A program made the position numbers and the translations under genes. From positions 1,984,001-2,048,000 of the forward strand of contig NZ_CP157210.1 in NCBI RefSeq assembly GCF_046736345.1: a DNA stretch of 64,000 bases. Direction: 5' to 3'. The stretch comes from Hyphococcus formosus (GTDB taxonomy: Bacteria > Pseudomonadota > Alphaproteobacteria > Caulobacterales > Parvularculaceae). The notes below the pieces were generated by a model. That model searched no databases and was not told the origin of the DNA. It worked only from the letters and a program-made list of their open reading frames with translations. Shown in pieces: positions 16,657 to 25,248 of this stretch (positions are counted from its first letter, which is position 1; every line of letters begins with the position of its first letter).

Positions 16657-17259
16657 ATGCGTAAAATAATGATTGCAGCCGCTATGATCGGCGCAACCGC
16701 GGCAGGCTCCGCACAAGCAGAAACCTATGGTAAAATTTTCGGCGGTGCCATCTACGGTAGCGACCACGATTTCACCCTCGACATCCCCGGCACGGGTACA
16801 AGCGCTGGCGAATATGACACCGATACAGGCTTCGTCGTCGGCGGTGCCTATGGTTATAACCTGAACAAATTCTTCAGCGTCGAAGGTGAAATCGCCTATC
16901 GCACAAACGAAGTCGAAAGCGGAACGATTGGCGGCATCACCCTTGATGGCGATGACGACATCAATTCTCTCAGCTTCATGGGCAACGCAATTTTCAACGC
17001 GCCTAGCTATGCCGGCTTTACACCTTATGTCGGTGCCGGTGCCGGTGCTGCCCGGATTGGCGGTGCGGGCGAACATGACACCGTGTTTGCCTATCAGGCC
17101 TTTGGCGGCGTCAAGAAGAACCTTACTGAGAAAATCGATGCCGGTATCGAATATCGTTATTTCGATGCAGACACCGCTACGCTTACGGACGCGGGTGCTA
17201 GCCTGGCGACCGAATATGACTCGCACAGCCTGAACCTTGTGCTGTCACGTAGCTTCTAA
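16657..17259 (+). CDS. Outer-membrane beta-barrel protein
   Basis: This 200-residue protein has a signal peptide (cleaved after AQA, about residue 21). It has alternating amphipathic strands such as FVVGGAYGYNLNKFFSVEGEI and ends with the C-terminal Phe typical of outer-membrane barrels (LNLVLSRSF). It fits the small eight-strand OmpA-like/Opa-like porin group. The function is likely structural or adhesive; no ligand can be assigned. A strong terminator follows at 17285-17316, and the leader upstream is hairpin-rich. Confidence 0.88.
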   Translation: MRKIMIAAAMIGATAAGSAQAETYGKIFGGAIYGSDHDFTLDIPGTGTSAGEYDTDTGFVVGGAYGYNLNKFFSVEGEIAYRTNEVESGTIGGITLDGDDDINSLSFMGNAIFNAPSYAGFTPYVGAGAGAARIGGAGEHDTVFAYQAFGGVKKNLTEKIDAGIEYRYFDADTATLTDAGASLATEYDSHSLNLVLSRSF

Positions 17260-17284
17260 ATCGTCAGCTGATCCCTCCTCCACG

Positions 17285-17316
17285 AAAGGGCGCAATGTTT
17301 CATTGCGCCCTTTTTT
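17285..17316 (+). terminator. Rho-independent terminator after the barrel protein
   Basis: A perfect stem AAAGGGCGCAATG / CATTGCGCCCTTT with a TTT loop is followed by TTT. It lies 25 bases after the stop codon at 17259 and upstream of the TsaC start, which also argues against the longer upstream frame of that gene. Confidence 0.92.
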
Positions 17317-17347
17317 GATACAAGACGAATGGCGCACAGGGTGTTAT

Positions 17348-18313
17348 ATGCGCGTCATGATTTCAACGCGCTCAAAAGAATTTACCGCTGCTTCTGACAT
17401 TATCCTTCGCGGCGGGCTTGTGGCTTTGCCGACGGAAACTGTTTACGGCCTTGCGGCGGACGCAACCAATGACCGCGCCGTTGCCCGCATTTTCGAGGCC
17501 AAAGGCCGCCCACAATTCAATCCGCTGATTATTCATGTGGCGTCGATGGACATGGTCGCGCAACACGCGATCATCAGCCCGCTGGCACAAAAACTGGCCG
17601 ATGCGTTCTGGCCGGGACCGCTGACCATGGTCCTGCCGCGCCGCGCCGAAAGCCCGGTGTCTTTATTGGTCAGCGCGGGGCTTGATACGATTGCAGTGCG
17701 CATGCCGAAGCATGAACTGGCGCGCGATCTCATCAAAAAGGTCGGACGCCCCCTCGCCGCGCCAAGCGCGAACCGATCAGGCTCGATTAGTCCGACCACG
17801 GCAGATCATGTAAAAACATCCCTCGGCGACAAGGTTGATTTTATCCTTGATGGCGGGCCGTGCTCGATTGGCCTTGAATCGACAATTGTCCTCGTGGCCG
17901 GGAAATCAGTTTCCCTGTTGCGGCCCGGCGGAATTGATCGCACGGCGATTGAAAAAGCCATCGGCAAACCGCTGGTCGCGCCGCAACAGGCCGATATGCC
18001 GCTAGCCCCGGGCATGCTGAAAAGCCATTACGCACCGCGTGTTGAATTGCGGCTTAATCAATCTGCCCCAAAAGACGGTGAAGCCTTTCTCGGGTTCGGC
18101 CCAACAAACGCCAATGGGCCTTATGCCCTTAACCTGTCTGAAAGCGGTGATTTGAACGAGGCCGCAGCGAATTTGTTCGCCTATCTTCGCCAGCTTGATG
18201 CGCTCTGTGCAGAACACGGACTAAGCGCCATTGCCGCTGCGCCTATCCCCGTCACCGGCCTTGGCGAAGCAATCAATGACCGCCTCTCCCGCGCCGCCGC
18301 CCCGCGCGAATAA
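17348..18313 (+). CDS. L-threonylcarbamoyladenylate synthase (TsaC/Sua5 type)
   Basis: This protein of about 321 residues makes threonylcarbamoyl-AMP from Thr, bicarbonate and ATP for the t6A37 modification of tRNAs decoding ANN codons. The YrdC domain shows ALPTETVYGLAADA (about 24-37), KGRPQFNPLIIHV and PSANRSGSISPT. A C-terminal Sua5 domain follows, with AMLKSHYAP-like residues (PGMLKSHYAPRVEL), so it is the long Sua5 type. The frame is open to 17237, but that part covers the terminator at 17285-17316. ATG at 17348 or 17357 is therefore the start. Confidence 0.92.
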   Translation: MRVMISTRSKEFTAASDIILRGGLVALPTETVYGLAADATNDRAVARIFEAKGRPQFNPLIIHVASMDMVAQHAIISPLAQKLADAFWPGPLTMVLPRRAESPVSLLVSAGLDTIAVRMPKHELARDLIKKVGRPLAAPSANRSGSISPTTADHVKTSLGDKVDFILDGGPCSIGLESTIVLVAGKSVSLLRPGGIDRTAIEKAIGKPLVAPQQADMPLAPGMLKSHYAPRVELRLNQSAPKDGEAFLGFGPTNANGPYALNLSESGDLNEAAANLFAYLRQLDALCAEHGLSAIAAAPIPVTGLGEAINDRLSRAAAPRE

Positions 18314-18319
18314 CGCGTT

Positions 18320-19435
18320 CTAATCTTCGATCCACGGCGGATCTTGCGTATCGAGGCCCGTGACGCGGGTCAGCGCGCGTTTCTTGAAGGCAGGGATTTT
18401 CAAAAATATATTGGCAAGATGATCGCGTGCAAAACGCCCGACACCACCAAGATGTAGCAAAGCATCCGTTTGTTGGCGGGTTTGCTTGATGACCATACGC
18501 ACATGCGGCAGACGCAGTTTCGAATAATTGGCTTCGGTTCTTTTGTGGATCATCCAGGCAAGCCAACAGGCATCTTCGATTCCCAAATTCATCCCGCGCG
18601 CGCCGATCGGCGAATGGATATGGGCCGCATCACCGGCCAGAAAAACAGACCCGCGCTGCATTTTTTCGACATGACGGAAATTAATGTGGAATGATGATTG
18701 CCAAATCACGCGGCCCGTCGCCAAATCCTTTGGCAAAATGCGCTTTATATCTGTATGCGGAGAAATAAACCGAAAAACATTCCCGCCCAACGGAATTCGC
18801 GCAAGCAGGTGCCCGCCGGAAAAATCCACAACCATCTCAGTGGCATCCAGTGGCTTTTCGGTTTCAATATCCACAAGGCTAAATTCCGTCGGATAGCTGT
18901 CGCCCGTAAAGGAAAAACCAAACCCGTTGCGGATGGAGGAACTCGCCCCGTCCGCCCCGATGATTTTATTGGCGCGAATGCTCTCTAACCCGTCCGGTGC
19001 ATTCACATCGAGAACAGGCTTTTTCGGGTTGCCATTGGCGGCGATCACTTCCCGGTTCCATTCCACCGCAACGCCATATTGCTTTAGCGCGTCGGCGAGA
19101 ATCCGCTCGGTCCGGCCCTGCGGCAAAATTAAAATAAACGGATAGAGCGCGCCGGGATGATCAAAACCGGCGCTGATGACATCGCGGCCCTTTTCATTCC
19201 TTACGCGAATGCGCTCGCCCTTAATGCCTTGCGCCAATAGCTCCGCGCTCACGCCAGAGGGGGCCAGCAATTGCAAGCTGCGATTATTGATGCCGAGGGC
19301 GCGGGATTCTGCCTCGGGGGTGAAACCATCCCCCTTGTCGATGATGCGCGGTTTTATACCGCGCCGGGATAATTCCAGTGCACAGGCAAGCCCCGTTGGC
19401 CCTGCCCCTACAATCAAAATATCTGTATCGCTCAA
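18320..19435 (-). CDS. FAD-dependent aromatic hydroxylase family protein
   Basis: This 371-residue flavoprotein hydroxylase has an N-terminal dinucleotide fold GAGPTGLACALELSRRG (about 10-26) and the second FAD motif AGDAAHIHSPIGARGMNLG (about 269-287). It belongs to the PHBH/UbiH superfamily (FAD_binding_3) that uses NAD(P)H and O2 to hydroxylate phenol-like rings. The substrate is not predictable. The start appears to be TTG, since no closer ATG gives the complete dinucleotide fold, and it lies 6 bases after the stop of the gene upstream. It is tail-to-tail with the Sua5 gene (6-base gap). Confidence 0.85.
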   Translation of the reverse strand: MSDTDILIVGAGPTGLACALELSRRGIKPRIIDKGDGFTPEAESRALGINNRSLQLLAPSGVSAELLAQGIKGERIRVRNEKGRDVISAGFDHPGALYPFILILPQGRTERILADALKQYGVAVEWNREVIAANGNPKKPVLDVNAPDGLESIRANKIIGADGASSSIRNGFGFSFTGDSYPTEFSLVDIETEKPLDATEMVVDFSGGHLLARIPLGGNVFRFISPHTDIKRILPKDLATGRVIWQSSFHINFRHVEKMQRGSVFLAGDAAHIHSPIGARGMNLGIEDACWLAWMIHKRTEANYSKLRLPHVRMVIKQTRQQTDALLHLGGVGRFARDHLANIFLKIPAFKKRALTRVTGLDTQDPPWIED

Positions 19436-19441
19436 GGCGGA

Positions 19442-20248
19442 TTACTCTGGCTTTCGGAACTTCAGAATAAAGCGGTCGGTTTTTCGGCGAACCGACGCAT
19501 CGAAGACATTCATATTGTAATCATCATCGCTATTGTGAAGGACATCACTTTCCCCAACAAAATCGAATGATTGTTCCGTCGCGAGATTGAGTACGATCGC
19601 CGGGTCAATCCGATGAACGGTGCCGCCGGTGGTCGGCGGTGACCCCACCGCCGCCCGGTGATCGATCACAACAAATGTGCCGCCCGGTTTCAAAATGCGT
19701 TTAATCTCTGCGAAAGTTTCGACCGGATCGCCCAGCGACGTGCCGCCATTGGGCGTAAAGTAAAGATCATGCGGGCCCAAAATCCAGGTGACGATATCGA
19801 CCGACGCATCTTCCGCATCAAGATCATCAAAGGGTGACTTTGAAACCCGCACATTGGCAAGCCGGTTATTCGCAAGTCGTTTTTCAACGACGTCACCCAG
19901 AAAACTGTCAAACGCCGCCGGGTTTTGCATGATGACCTGACCATTCGGCCCCACAAGGCGCGAGAACAGCTCGGTGTAATAGCCGCGCCCGGCTTCCATT
20001 TCGAAAATGGTCATGCCCGGTTCGATCCCGATGAATGACAGGACACTCTCCGGCTTGCGCAAATCATCGTCGCTGCGGTCTTCGACCGGGCGTTGGCGAC
20101 TGGCGAGCGCCGCATCGATAGCGCGGTCGCTGGCATCGGGTTTTTCCGCAAGCTCCGCCGGGGTCGTCGTTTGATCCGGCGAGCAGCCCAACAGAACCGC
20201 ACTTGCGAATCCGGCCAATGCAAAGGACTTGAAAATTACGCCAGCCAT
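19442..20248 (-). CDS. Class I methyltransferase-like lipoprotein
   Basis: This protein of about 268 residues has a lipobox-like N-terminus (VLLGC, Cys near residue 22) and a class I SAM-methyltransferase fold. Visible elements are TIFEMEAGRGYYTELFSRLVG-type motif I (about 72-90) and EIKRILKPGGTFVVIDH (about 188-204). It fits the family of predicted exported methyltransferases in COG4798. An exported SAM-dependent enzyme is unexpected, so the fold may bind something else. The start at 20248 has GGGGAGG 5 bases upstream; the in-frame codon at 20269 lacks one. It probably forms an operon with the FAD hydroxylase. Confidence 0.8.
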   Translation of the reverse strand: MAGVIFKSFALAGFASAVLLGCSPDQTTTPAELAEKPDASDRAIDAALASRQRPVEDRSDDDLRKPESVLSFIGIEPGMTIFEMEAGRGYYTELFSRLVGPNGQVIMQNPAAFDSFLGDVVEKRLANNRLANVRVSKSPFDDLDAEDASVDIVTWILGPHDLYFTPNGGTSLGDPVETFAEIKRILKPGGTFVVIDHRAAVGSPPTTGGTVHRIDPAIVLNLATEQSFDFVGESDVLHNSDDDYNMNVFDASVRRKTDRFILKFRKPE

Positions 20249-20422
20249 AACGCCTCCCCGAATGAGCAACCTCCGCTCAATCCATCCGATTTTGCATTGT
20301 TAATCGTCTTTAGGGGCGTTGGCAAAAGTGAATCCCTGCGCGGCTTTGGCAAGATAAGCCATTTTGTCCGCTTGAACCGCCGGGCCACGGTCACTAGACA
20401 ATTGGGACAGAGGACCGAAGCG

Positions 20423-21850
20423 ATGACCATCGATACGCACAGCGCGCCGACCGCCGAACAACTCGACGCTATTCGCGCCATTGTCGGGCCGAAGGGCATT
20501 GTCGAAGGCGACGATGCCACGCCTTTTATATCGGAACGGCGCAATCGGTGGCAGGGCACGACGCCGCTGGTGGTCGCGCCGGCATCGCCGCAAGAGGTTT
20601 CCGAAATCGTCAAAATCTGCGCGAAACACAAAATCGCCATCACCCCCCAGGGCGGAAATACCGGTCTTGTGGGCGGGCAAATCCCGCTCGGCAATGAAAT
20701 TCTTTTATCGCTCAAACGCCTTCGCAACATTCGCGCGGTCGAGCCGCTGAATAATTCGATGACGCTTGATGCGGGCCTGACCCTCGCCGAAGCGCAAGAA
20801 ATCGCGCGCGAGGCCGGACGGTTTTTCCCGCTTTCCATCGGCTCGGAAGGCACCTGCCAGATTGGCGGCGTGATTTCGACCAATGCGGGCGGCGTGAATG
20901 TGTTGCGCTATGGGAATATGCGCGATCTGGTCCTTGGGATCGAAGCCGTCCTGCCCAATGGCGAAATCTGGAACAGCTTAAAACGTCTGCGTAAGAACAA
21001 TACCGGTTATGATTTAAAGCAATTGCTGATCGGCGGCGAAGGCACGCTGGGGATTGTGACTGGCGCGGTCTTGAAGCTCTTTCCCCTTCCCGCACAGAAA
21101 GTAACGATCTGCGCGGGCCTCGATAATACGGATAATGTCGTCAAACTATTGTCGCTGGCGCAAGCGGCAACGGGCGGTAATGTTTCAAGCTTTGAGTTGA
21201 TGTATCGGTTATGTATCGACTTGACCCTGAAACACATTCCCAATACGCGCGATCCGCTGAACGCGCGTCATCCAGTTTATGTGTTGGCTGAGTTCACCTC
21301 AAGCGCACCGACAGATGCGGGCCTGCGCGAGTCCGTCGAAGCACTGCTGGCTGATGCGTTAGAAAAAATTATCATCCGTGATGCGACCATCGCCGAAAAT
21401 GAAGCGCAGGCGCAAAACCTTTGGCATATTCGCCATTCTGTTTCTGAGGCGACGTCGGGCGAAGGACTAGGCGCGCGGCATGATGTTTCTGTCAGCACGA
21501 ATGATATTCCCGCCTTTATCGAAAAGGCGAATGCGGCCGTTAAAAAGATCGTTCCCACGGCGCGGTTTGTAACCTTTGGCCATATTGGCGACGGGAATAT
21601 TCACTACAATATTCTTGCCGAAGAAGGCGCAGACAAACATGCGCTTGATGATCAGCGCGAGACCATTGAACAGGCGGTCTATGATGTGATTGGCGACTTT
21701 GACGGCTCGATTTCTGCCGAGCACGGTATTGGCCGCCATCGCCGTGATGACCTCGCCGCGCGAAAAAGCCCGGTCGAGATGGAAATGATGCGCGCCATTA
21801 AAAAAGCGCTCGATCCCCAAGGGATCATGAATCCCGGTAAGATGCTCTAG
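20423..21850 (+). CDS. FAD-binding oxidoreductase, GlcD/D-2-hydroxyglutarate dehydrogenase type
   Basis: This 475-residue flavoprotein of the VAO/GlcD family has a PP-loop FAD domain with PQGGNTGLVGGQ (about 77-88) and GSEGTCQIGGVISTNAGG. Its C-terminal cap has GHIGDGNIHYNI (about 388-399) and ISAEHGIGRHRRD, the metal and substrate residues of D-2-hydroxyacid dehydrogenases. It probably oxidises a D-2-hydroxy acid such as D-2-hydroxyglutarate, D-lactate or glycolate, passing electrons to ETF or a quinone; which one is unclear. The start at 20423 follows AGAGGACC; the longer frame from 20093 runs over the divergent neighbour's start. Confidence 0.88.
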   Translation: MTIDTHSAPTAEQLDAIRAIVGPKGIVEGDDATPFISERRNRWQGTTPLVVAPASPQEVSEIVKICAKHKIAITPQGGNTGLVGGQIPLGNEILLSLKRLRNIRAVEPLNNSMTLDAGLTLAEAQEIAREAGRFFPLSIGSEGTCQIGGVISTNAGGVNVLRYGNMRDLVLGIEAVLPNGEIWNSLKRLRKNNTGYDLKQLLIGGEGTLGIVTGAVLKLFPLPAQKVTICAGLDNTDNVVKLLSLAQAATGGNVSSFELMYRLCIDLTLKHIPNTRDPLNARHPVYVLAEFTSSAPTDAGLRESVEALLADALEKIIIRDATIAENEAQAQNLWHIRHSVSEATSGEGLGARHDVSVSTNDIPAFIEKANAAVKKIVPTARFVTFGHIGDGNIHYNILAEEGADKHALDDQRETIEQAVYDVIGDFDGSISAEHGIGRHRRDDLAARKSPVEMEMMRAIKKALDPQGIMNPGKML

Positions 21851-21880
21851 CCACATTCAACACGAAGGACGCTGCCCCGC

Positions 21881-22684
21881 ATGCTGATATTATTGTCTCC
21901 TGCGAAGAACATGAATTTCGACCCGGCCCCGGCGGCCCCAAGGGCGACGAAACCTGTGTTTTTAAAAGACACCGCAGAACTTTCTGAAACGACAGCGACC
22001 TTAACAAAGTCAAAGATCAAGACCCTGATGGGGATTTCCGAAAAACTTGCGGATCTCAATTATGAACGCTTTCAGGCTTTCAGCCCGGACGGCAAAAGCG
22101 AGAGCCTGAAACAAGCGGCGCTCGCCTTTAATGGCGATGTCTATCTCGGGCTTGATGCCAATAGCCTTTCTGCGGACGACCTCAGGCGCGCGCAGGACAA
22201 GATCCGCATCCTTTCCGGCCTATACGGATTATTGCGGCCCCTTGATGCGATTCAGCCCTACCGGCTTGAGATGGGATCAAGGCTTAAAAATACACGCGGC
22301 AAAAACCTCTATGAATTTTGGGGTAGCCAGATCGCTCAAGAGATCGACAAATCCCTAAAAGGGCACAAAGACAAAACCGTCGTGAACCTCGCTTCGAACG
22401 AATATTTCTCCGCCGTTGACCGCGCGGCACTAAAGGCACCGGTGATCACGCCGACCTTCAAAGAAGAAAAAGACGGAAAGCTGCGTCAGCTTCAATTCTA
22501 TGCGAAACGCGCGCGCGGTTTGATGGCCCGTTGGGCGGTCGAAAACCAAATCGACGATGCGAATGACCTCAAGAAATTCAATGTCGAGGGTTATCGATTC
22601 CAGAAGGACCAATCGAGCGATGACACGTGGCTTTTCACCCGGCCGCAGCCACCGGCCAAAAACCCGCCGAAAAAGCGCAGCTAA
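21881..22684 (+). CDS. yaaA: YaaA-family peroxide stress protein
   Basis: This 267-residue protein is of normal YaaA (DUF328) length. It opens with the diagnostic ILLSPAKNM (about 3-11) and carries ILSGLYGLLRPLD (about 107-119) and a region ending with N-L-A-S-N-E-Y-F. In E. coli YaaA lowers intracellular free iron during peroxide stress and is an H2O2-inducible DNA-binding protein. It lies 30 bases after the FAD oxidoreductase in the same direction, so co-transcription is possible. It is tail-to-tail with eda. Confidence 0.92.
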   Translation: MLILLSPAKNMNFDPAPAAPRATKPVFLKDTAELSETTATLTKSKIKTLMGISEKLADLNYERFQAFSPDGKSESLKQAALAFNGDVYLGLDANSLSADDLRRAQDKIRILSGLYGLLRPLDAIQPYRLEMGSRLKNTRGKNLYEFWGSQIAQEIDKSLKGHKDKTVVNLASNEYFSAVDRAALKAPVITPTFKEEKDGKLRQLQFYAKRARGLMARWAVENQIDDANDLKKFNVEGYRFQKDQSSDDTWLFTRPQPPAKNPPKKRS

Positions 22685-22723
22685 GCACGCTTTCCGATTG
22701 GGCACACCGTAACAAGGCTTGGC

Positions 22724-23371
22724 TTAAGCCGCAGCTTCGTTACGGGCTTTGGCCAACCCCGCTGCGAGCGATGCGTTTTCGGTGATGCTGTCCCAATCTT
22801 CATGCTGAATGAGGTGCGCTGGCGCAATCCATGACCCGCCAATACAGGGCACATTCGGAAGCGCGAGATAATTTTTCGCGGTCTCCAAGGTAATGCCGCC
22901 GGTCGGACAGAACACAATATCCGGCAGCGGGCCGTAAAGAGACTTCAAAAAGTCCACACCGCCCGATGCCTCCGCCGGGAAAAACTTCATCGCCTCAACA
23001 CCCTTCTCCCGCGCGATCATTGCGCCGCTGGGGGTTGCCACCCCCGGCAGAAAGGGCAGCGCTTGTTTCAATAAATGCTCAATCAAACTCGGCGAGCAGC
23101 CCGGCGTCACCAGAAAATCCGGTTTCGCGGTCAAGGCGCGATTGAGATCGTCAAAAGACGTGACGGTGCCCATCCCAATCGTCAGTGAAGGAACGGCTTT
23201 TTTCATGAGCGGCAGGGCAGCGACCGCTTCCGGTGTCCGCATGGTCAATTCAATCACCGACAAGCCGCCGGCCTTTAGCGCATGTGCAAGCGGTGCTGCA
23301 TGGTTCAGATCGCTGATCTGAAAGACCGGCATCACAACGGCCTCGGCGAGTATCTGCTTCATGCTATCCAT
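22724..23371 (-). CDS. eda: KDPG/KHG aldolase
   Basis: This 215-residue bifunctional aldolase cleaves 2-keto-3-deoxy-6-phosphogluconate to pyruvate and glyceraldehyde-3-phosphate. The Schiff-base lysine is in AMKFFPAE (about 132-139). IGMGTVTSF and CPTGGITLETAKNYLALPNV are the other family motifs. The usual PGVATPSE is PGVATPSG here, a conservative-looking loop change. Its ATG overlaps the edd stop by one base (TAATG), so it is translationally coupled. It is the last gene of zwf-edd-eda, the lower Entner-Doudoroff branch. Confidence 0.95.
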   Translation of the reverse strand: MDSMKQILAEAVVMPVFQISDLNHAAPLAHALKAGGLSVIELTMRTPEAVAALPLMKKAVPSLTIGMGTVTSFDDLNRALTAKPDFLVTPGCSPSLIEHLLKQALPFLPGVATPSGAMIAREKGVEAMKFFPAEASGGVDFLKSLYGPLPDIVFCPTGGITLETAKNYLALPNVPCIGGSWIAPAHLIQHEDWDSITENASLAAGLAKARNEAAA

Positions 23372-25194
23372 TATGCGTTCTCCGACAATTCAAATGTCAT
23401 CGCGCCGGTCTCGGCGGAGGTCACAAGCTTGCGCATACCTGCAAATAGCTCACGTCCGGTTCCCCGGCGTTCCGGCTCAAGATCGCGCGTCACCGATTCC
23501 CGCGCCGACAAATCGACCTGCAACACCTCAAGCGTTCCTGCGGTTGCATCCAGACGCACAATGTCGCCGTCACTGATCTGGCCGATTGCGCCGCCATCCA
23601 TGGCTTCGGGCGACATATGTATCGCCGCAGGTACCTTGCCGCTCGCGCCAGACATACGGCCATCGGTGACCAGCGCGACCTTGAAGCCTTTGTTCTGCAG
23701 AACCGACAATGGCGGCGTGAGTTTGTGCAATTCGGGCATGCCATTGGCCTTTGGCCCCTGAAACGGAATGATCGCAATGAAATCCTTTTCAAGCTCGCCT
23801 TGCTTAAACCGGTCCATGAGGTCGGCCTGCGATGAAAACACGATGGCTGGTGCCTCGATGATTTGGTTTTCCTTCTTAACAGCAGAAACCTTGATGACCG
23901 ACCGGCCAATATTGCCGTTTAGAACGACCAGGCCCCCTGTTTCGCTGAAGGGGTCTGTCACGTTACGGACGATTTCTGGGTTTCGCGGGGTCTTGTCGGC
24001 GGCATCCCAGACCAGTTGCCCCTGATCGAGGCGCGGCGTGCGCGTATAGGCATAAAGCCCCGCCCCCGCCACGGTCGACACATCATCATGGATCAAGCCC
24101 GCTTCGATAAGTTCGCGAATGATAAAGCCGATACCGCCGGCTGCGTGAAAATGGTTCACATCCGCAGACCCATTCGGATAGACACGCGCGAGCAGTGGCG
24201 TTACCGCCGACAGATCAGAAAAATCATCCCAATCAATGACCACGCCGACGGCCCGGGCCATCGCAATGAGATGGATTGTATGGTTTGTTGATCCGCCCGT
24301 GGCATGAAGCCCCACAATCGCATTCACGATGGAACGCTCGTCAATTACCTTTGAAAACGGGGTATACTGATCGCCTAGCGCTGTTGTCATTGCCGCTTGC
24401 CGGGCTGTCTCTTCGACAATTGCGGTACGCAGCGGCGTTCCGGGATTAACGAAAGCCGATCCCGGGATATGCAGCCCCATGATTTCCATCAACATTTGAT
24501 TGGAATTTGCCGTGCCATAAAAGGTGCATGTGCCGGGGCTGTGATAGCTGGCGCTTTCGGCAGCGAGTAATTCGGCCTGATCGATTTTGCCTGCCGCATA
24601 TTCCTGACGCACCCGCGCTTTTTCATCATTCGATAGCCCGGTCGGCATTGGTCCGGCGGGCAAGAACAGAATTGGCAAATGGCCAAATCGCGCTGCGCCG
24701 ATGAAAAGACCGGGGACGATTTTATCGCAAACCCCAAGCATCAGCGCGCCATCGAAAACATTATGCGACAGGGAAACCGCGGTCGCCATCGCAATGACAT
24801 CGCGCGAGAATAGAGAAAGATCCATTCCCGCCTGCCCTTGGGTCACGCCATCGCACATCGCCGGCACGCCGCCCGCAATTTGCGCCGTCGCCCCCATGTC
24901 GGAGAGGGCCGCCTTGATTATGTCGGGATAGGCCCCAAGCGGCTGATGCGCCGAGAGCATATCATTATAGGCGCTGACAATCGCGATATTAGGGCCTTCG
25001 CCGCTCGCGAGGCTATGTTTGTCCGCCACCGAACAAGCCGCCGCGGCATGCGCAAGATTTCCGCAAGAGACGCTTGTCCGATGTGGCCCTTCGCTCGCCG
25101 CCGCATTCATTTGAGACAAATAGGCTTCGCGAGTTGGTCGACTTTTCTCTCGGATACGATCGGTAACGCGCGCAACGGTTTCATGAAGCTTCAT
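23371..25194 (-). CDS. edd: Phosphogluconate dehydratase
   Basis: This 607-residue protein is the full length for Edd of the IlvD/Edd [4Fe-4S] dehydratase family. It converts 6-phosphogluconate to KDPG. Visible family elements are YNDMLSAHQPL, GVPAMCDGVTQGQ, GVCDKIVPGL, ATGGSTNHTIHLIA and TDGRMSGASGKVPAAIH. The cysteines in the second and third of these, with one further on, are the cluster ligands. It follows zwf by 54 bases and overlaps eda by one base. Confidence 0.95.
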   Translation of the reverse strand: MKLHETVARVTDRIREKSRPTREAYLSQMNAAASEGPHRTSVSCGNLAHAAAACSVADKHSLASGEGPNIAIVSAYNDMLSAHQPLGAYPDIIKAALSDMGATAQIAGGVPAMCDGVTQGQAGMDLSLFSRDVIAMATAVSLSHNVFDGALMLGVCDKIVPGLFIGAARFGHLPILFLPAGPMPTGLSNDEKARVRQEYAAGKIDQAELLAAESASYHSPGTCTFYGTANSNQMLMEIMGLHIPGSAFVNPGTPLRTAIVEETARQAAMTTALGDQYTPFSKVIDERSIVNAIVGLHATGGSTNHTIHLIAMARAVGVVIDWDDFSDLSAVTPLLARVYPNGSADVNHFHAAGGIGFIIRELIEAGLIHDDVSTVAGAGLYAYTRTPRLDQGQLVWDAADKTPRNPEIVRNVTDPFSETGGLVVLNGNIGRSVIKVSAVKKENQIIEAPAIVFSSQADLMDRFKQGELEKDFIAIIPFQGPKANGMPELHKLTPPLSVLQNKGFKVALVTDGRMSGASGKVPAAIHMSPEAMDGGAIGQISDGDIVRLDATAGTLEVLQVDLSARESVTRDLEPERRGTGRELFAGMRKLVTSAETGAMTFELSENA

Positions 25195-25248
25195 GATTTA
25201 TTCCTTTTGGTGCTCAACATGCCAAGGCGATCAGGTTTAGGGCGCGCC

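Noticed and set aside
17237..17347. Upstream extension of the TsaC/Sua5 gene
   Set aside because: It spans a strong terminator at 17285-17316.
20093..20422. Upstream extension of the FAD oxidoreductase
   Set aside because: It overlaps the divergent methyltransferase-like gene and lacks a family N-terminus.
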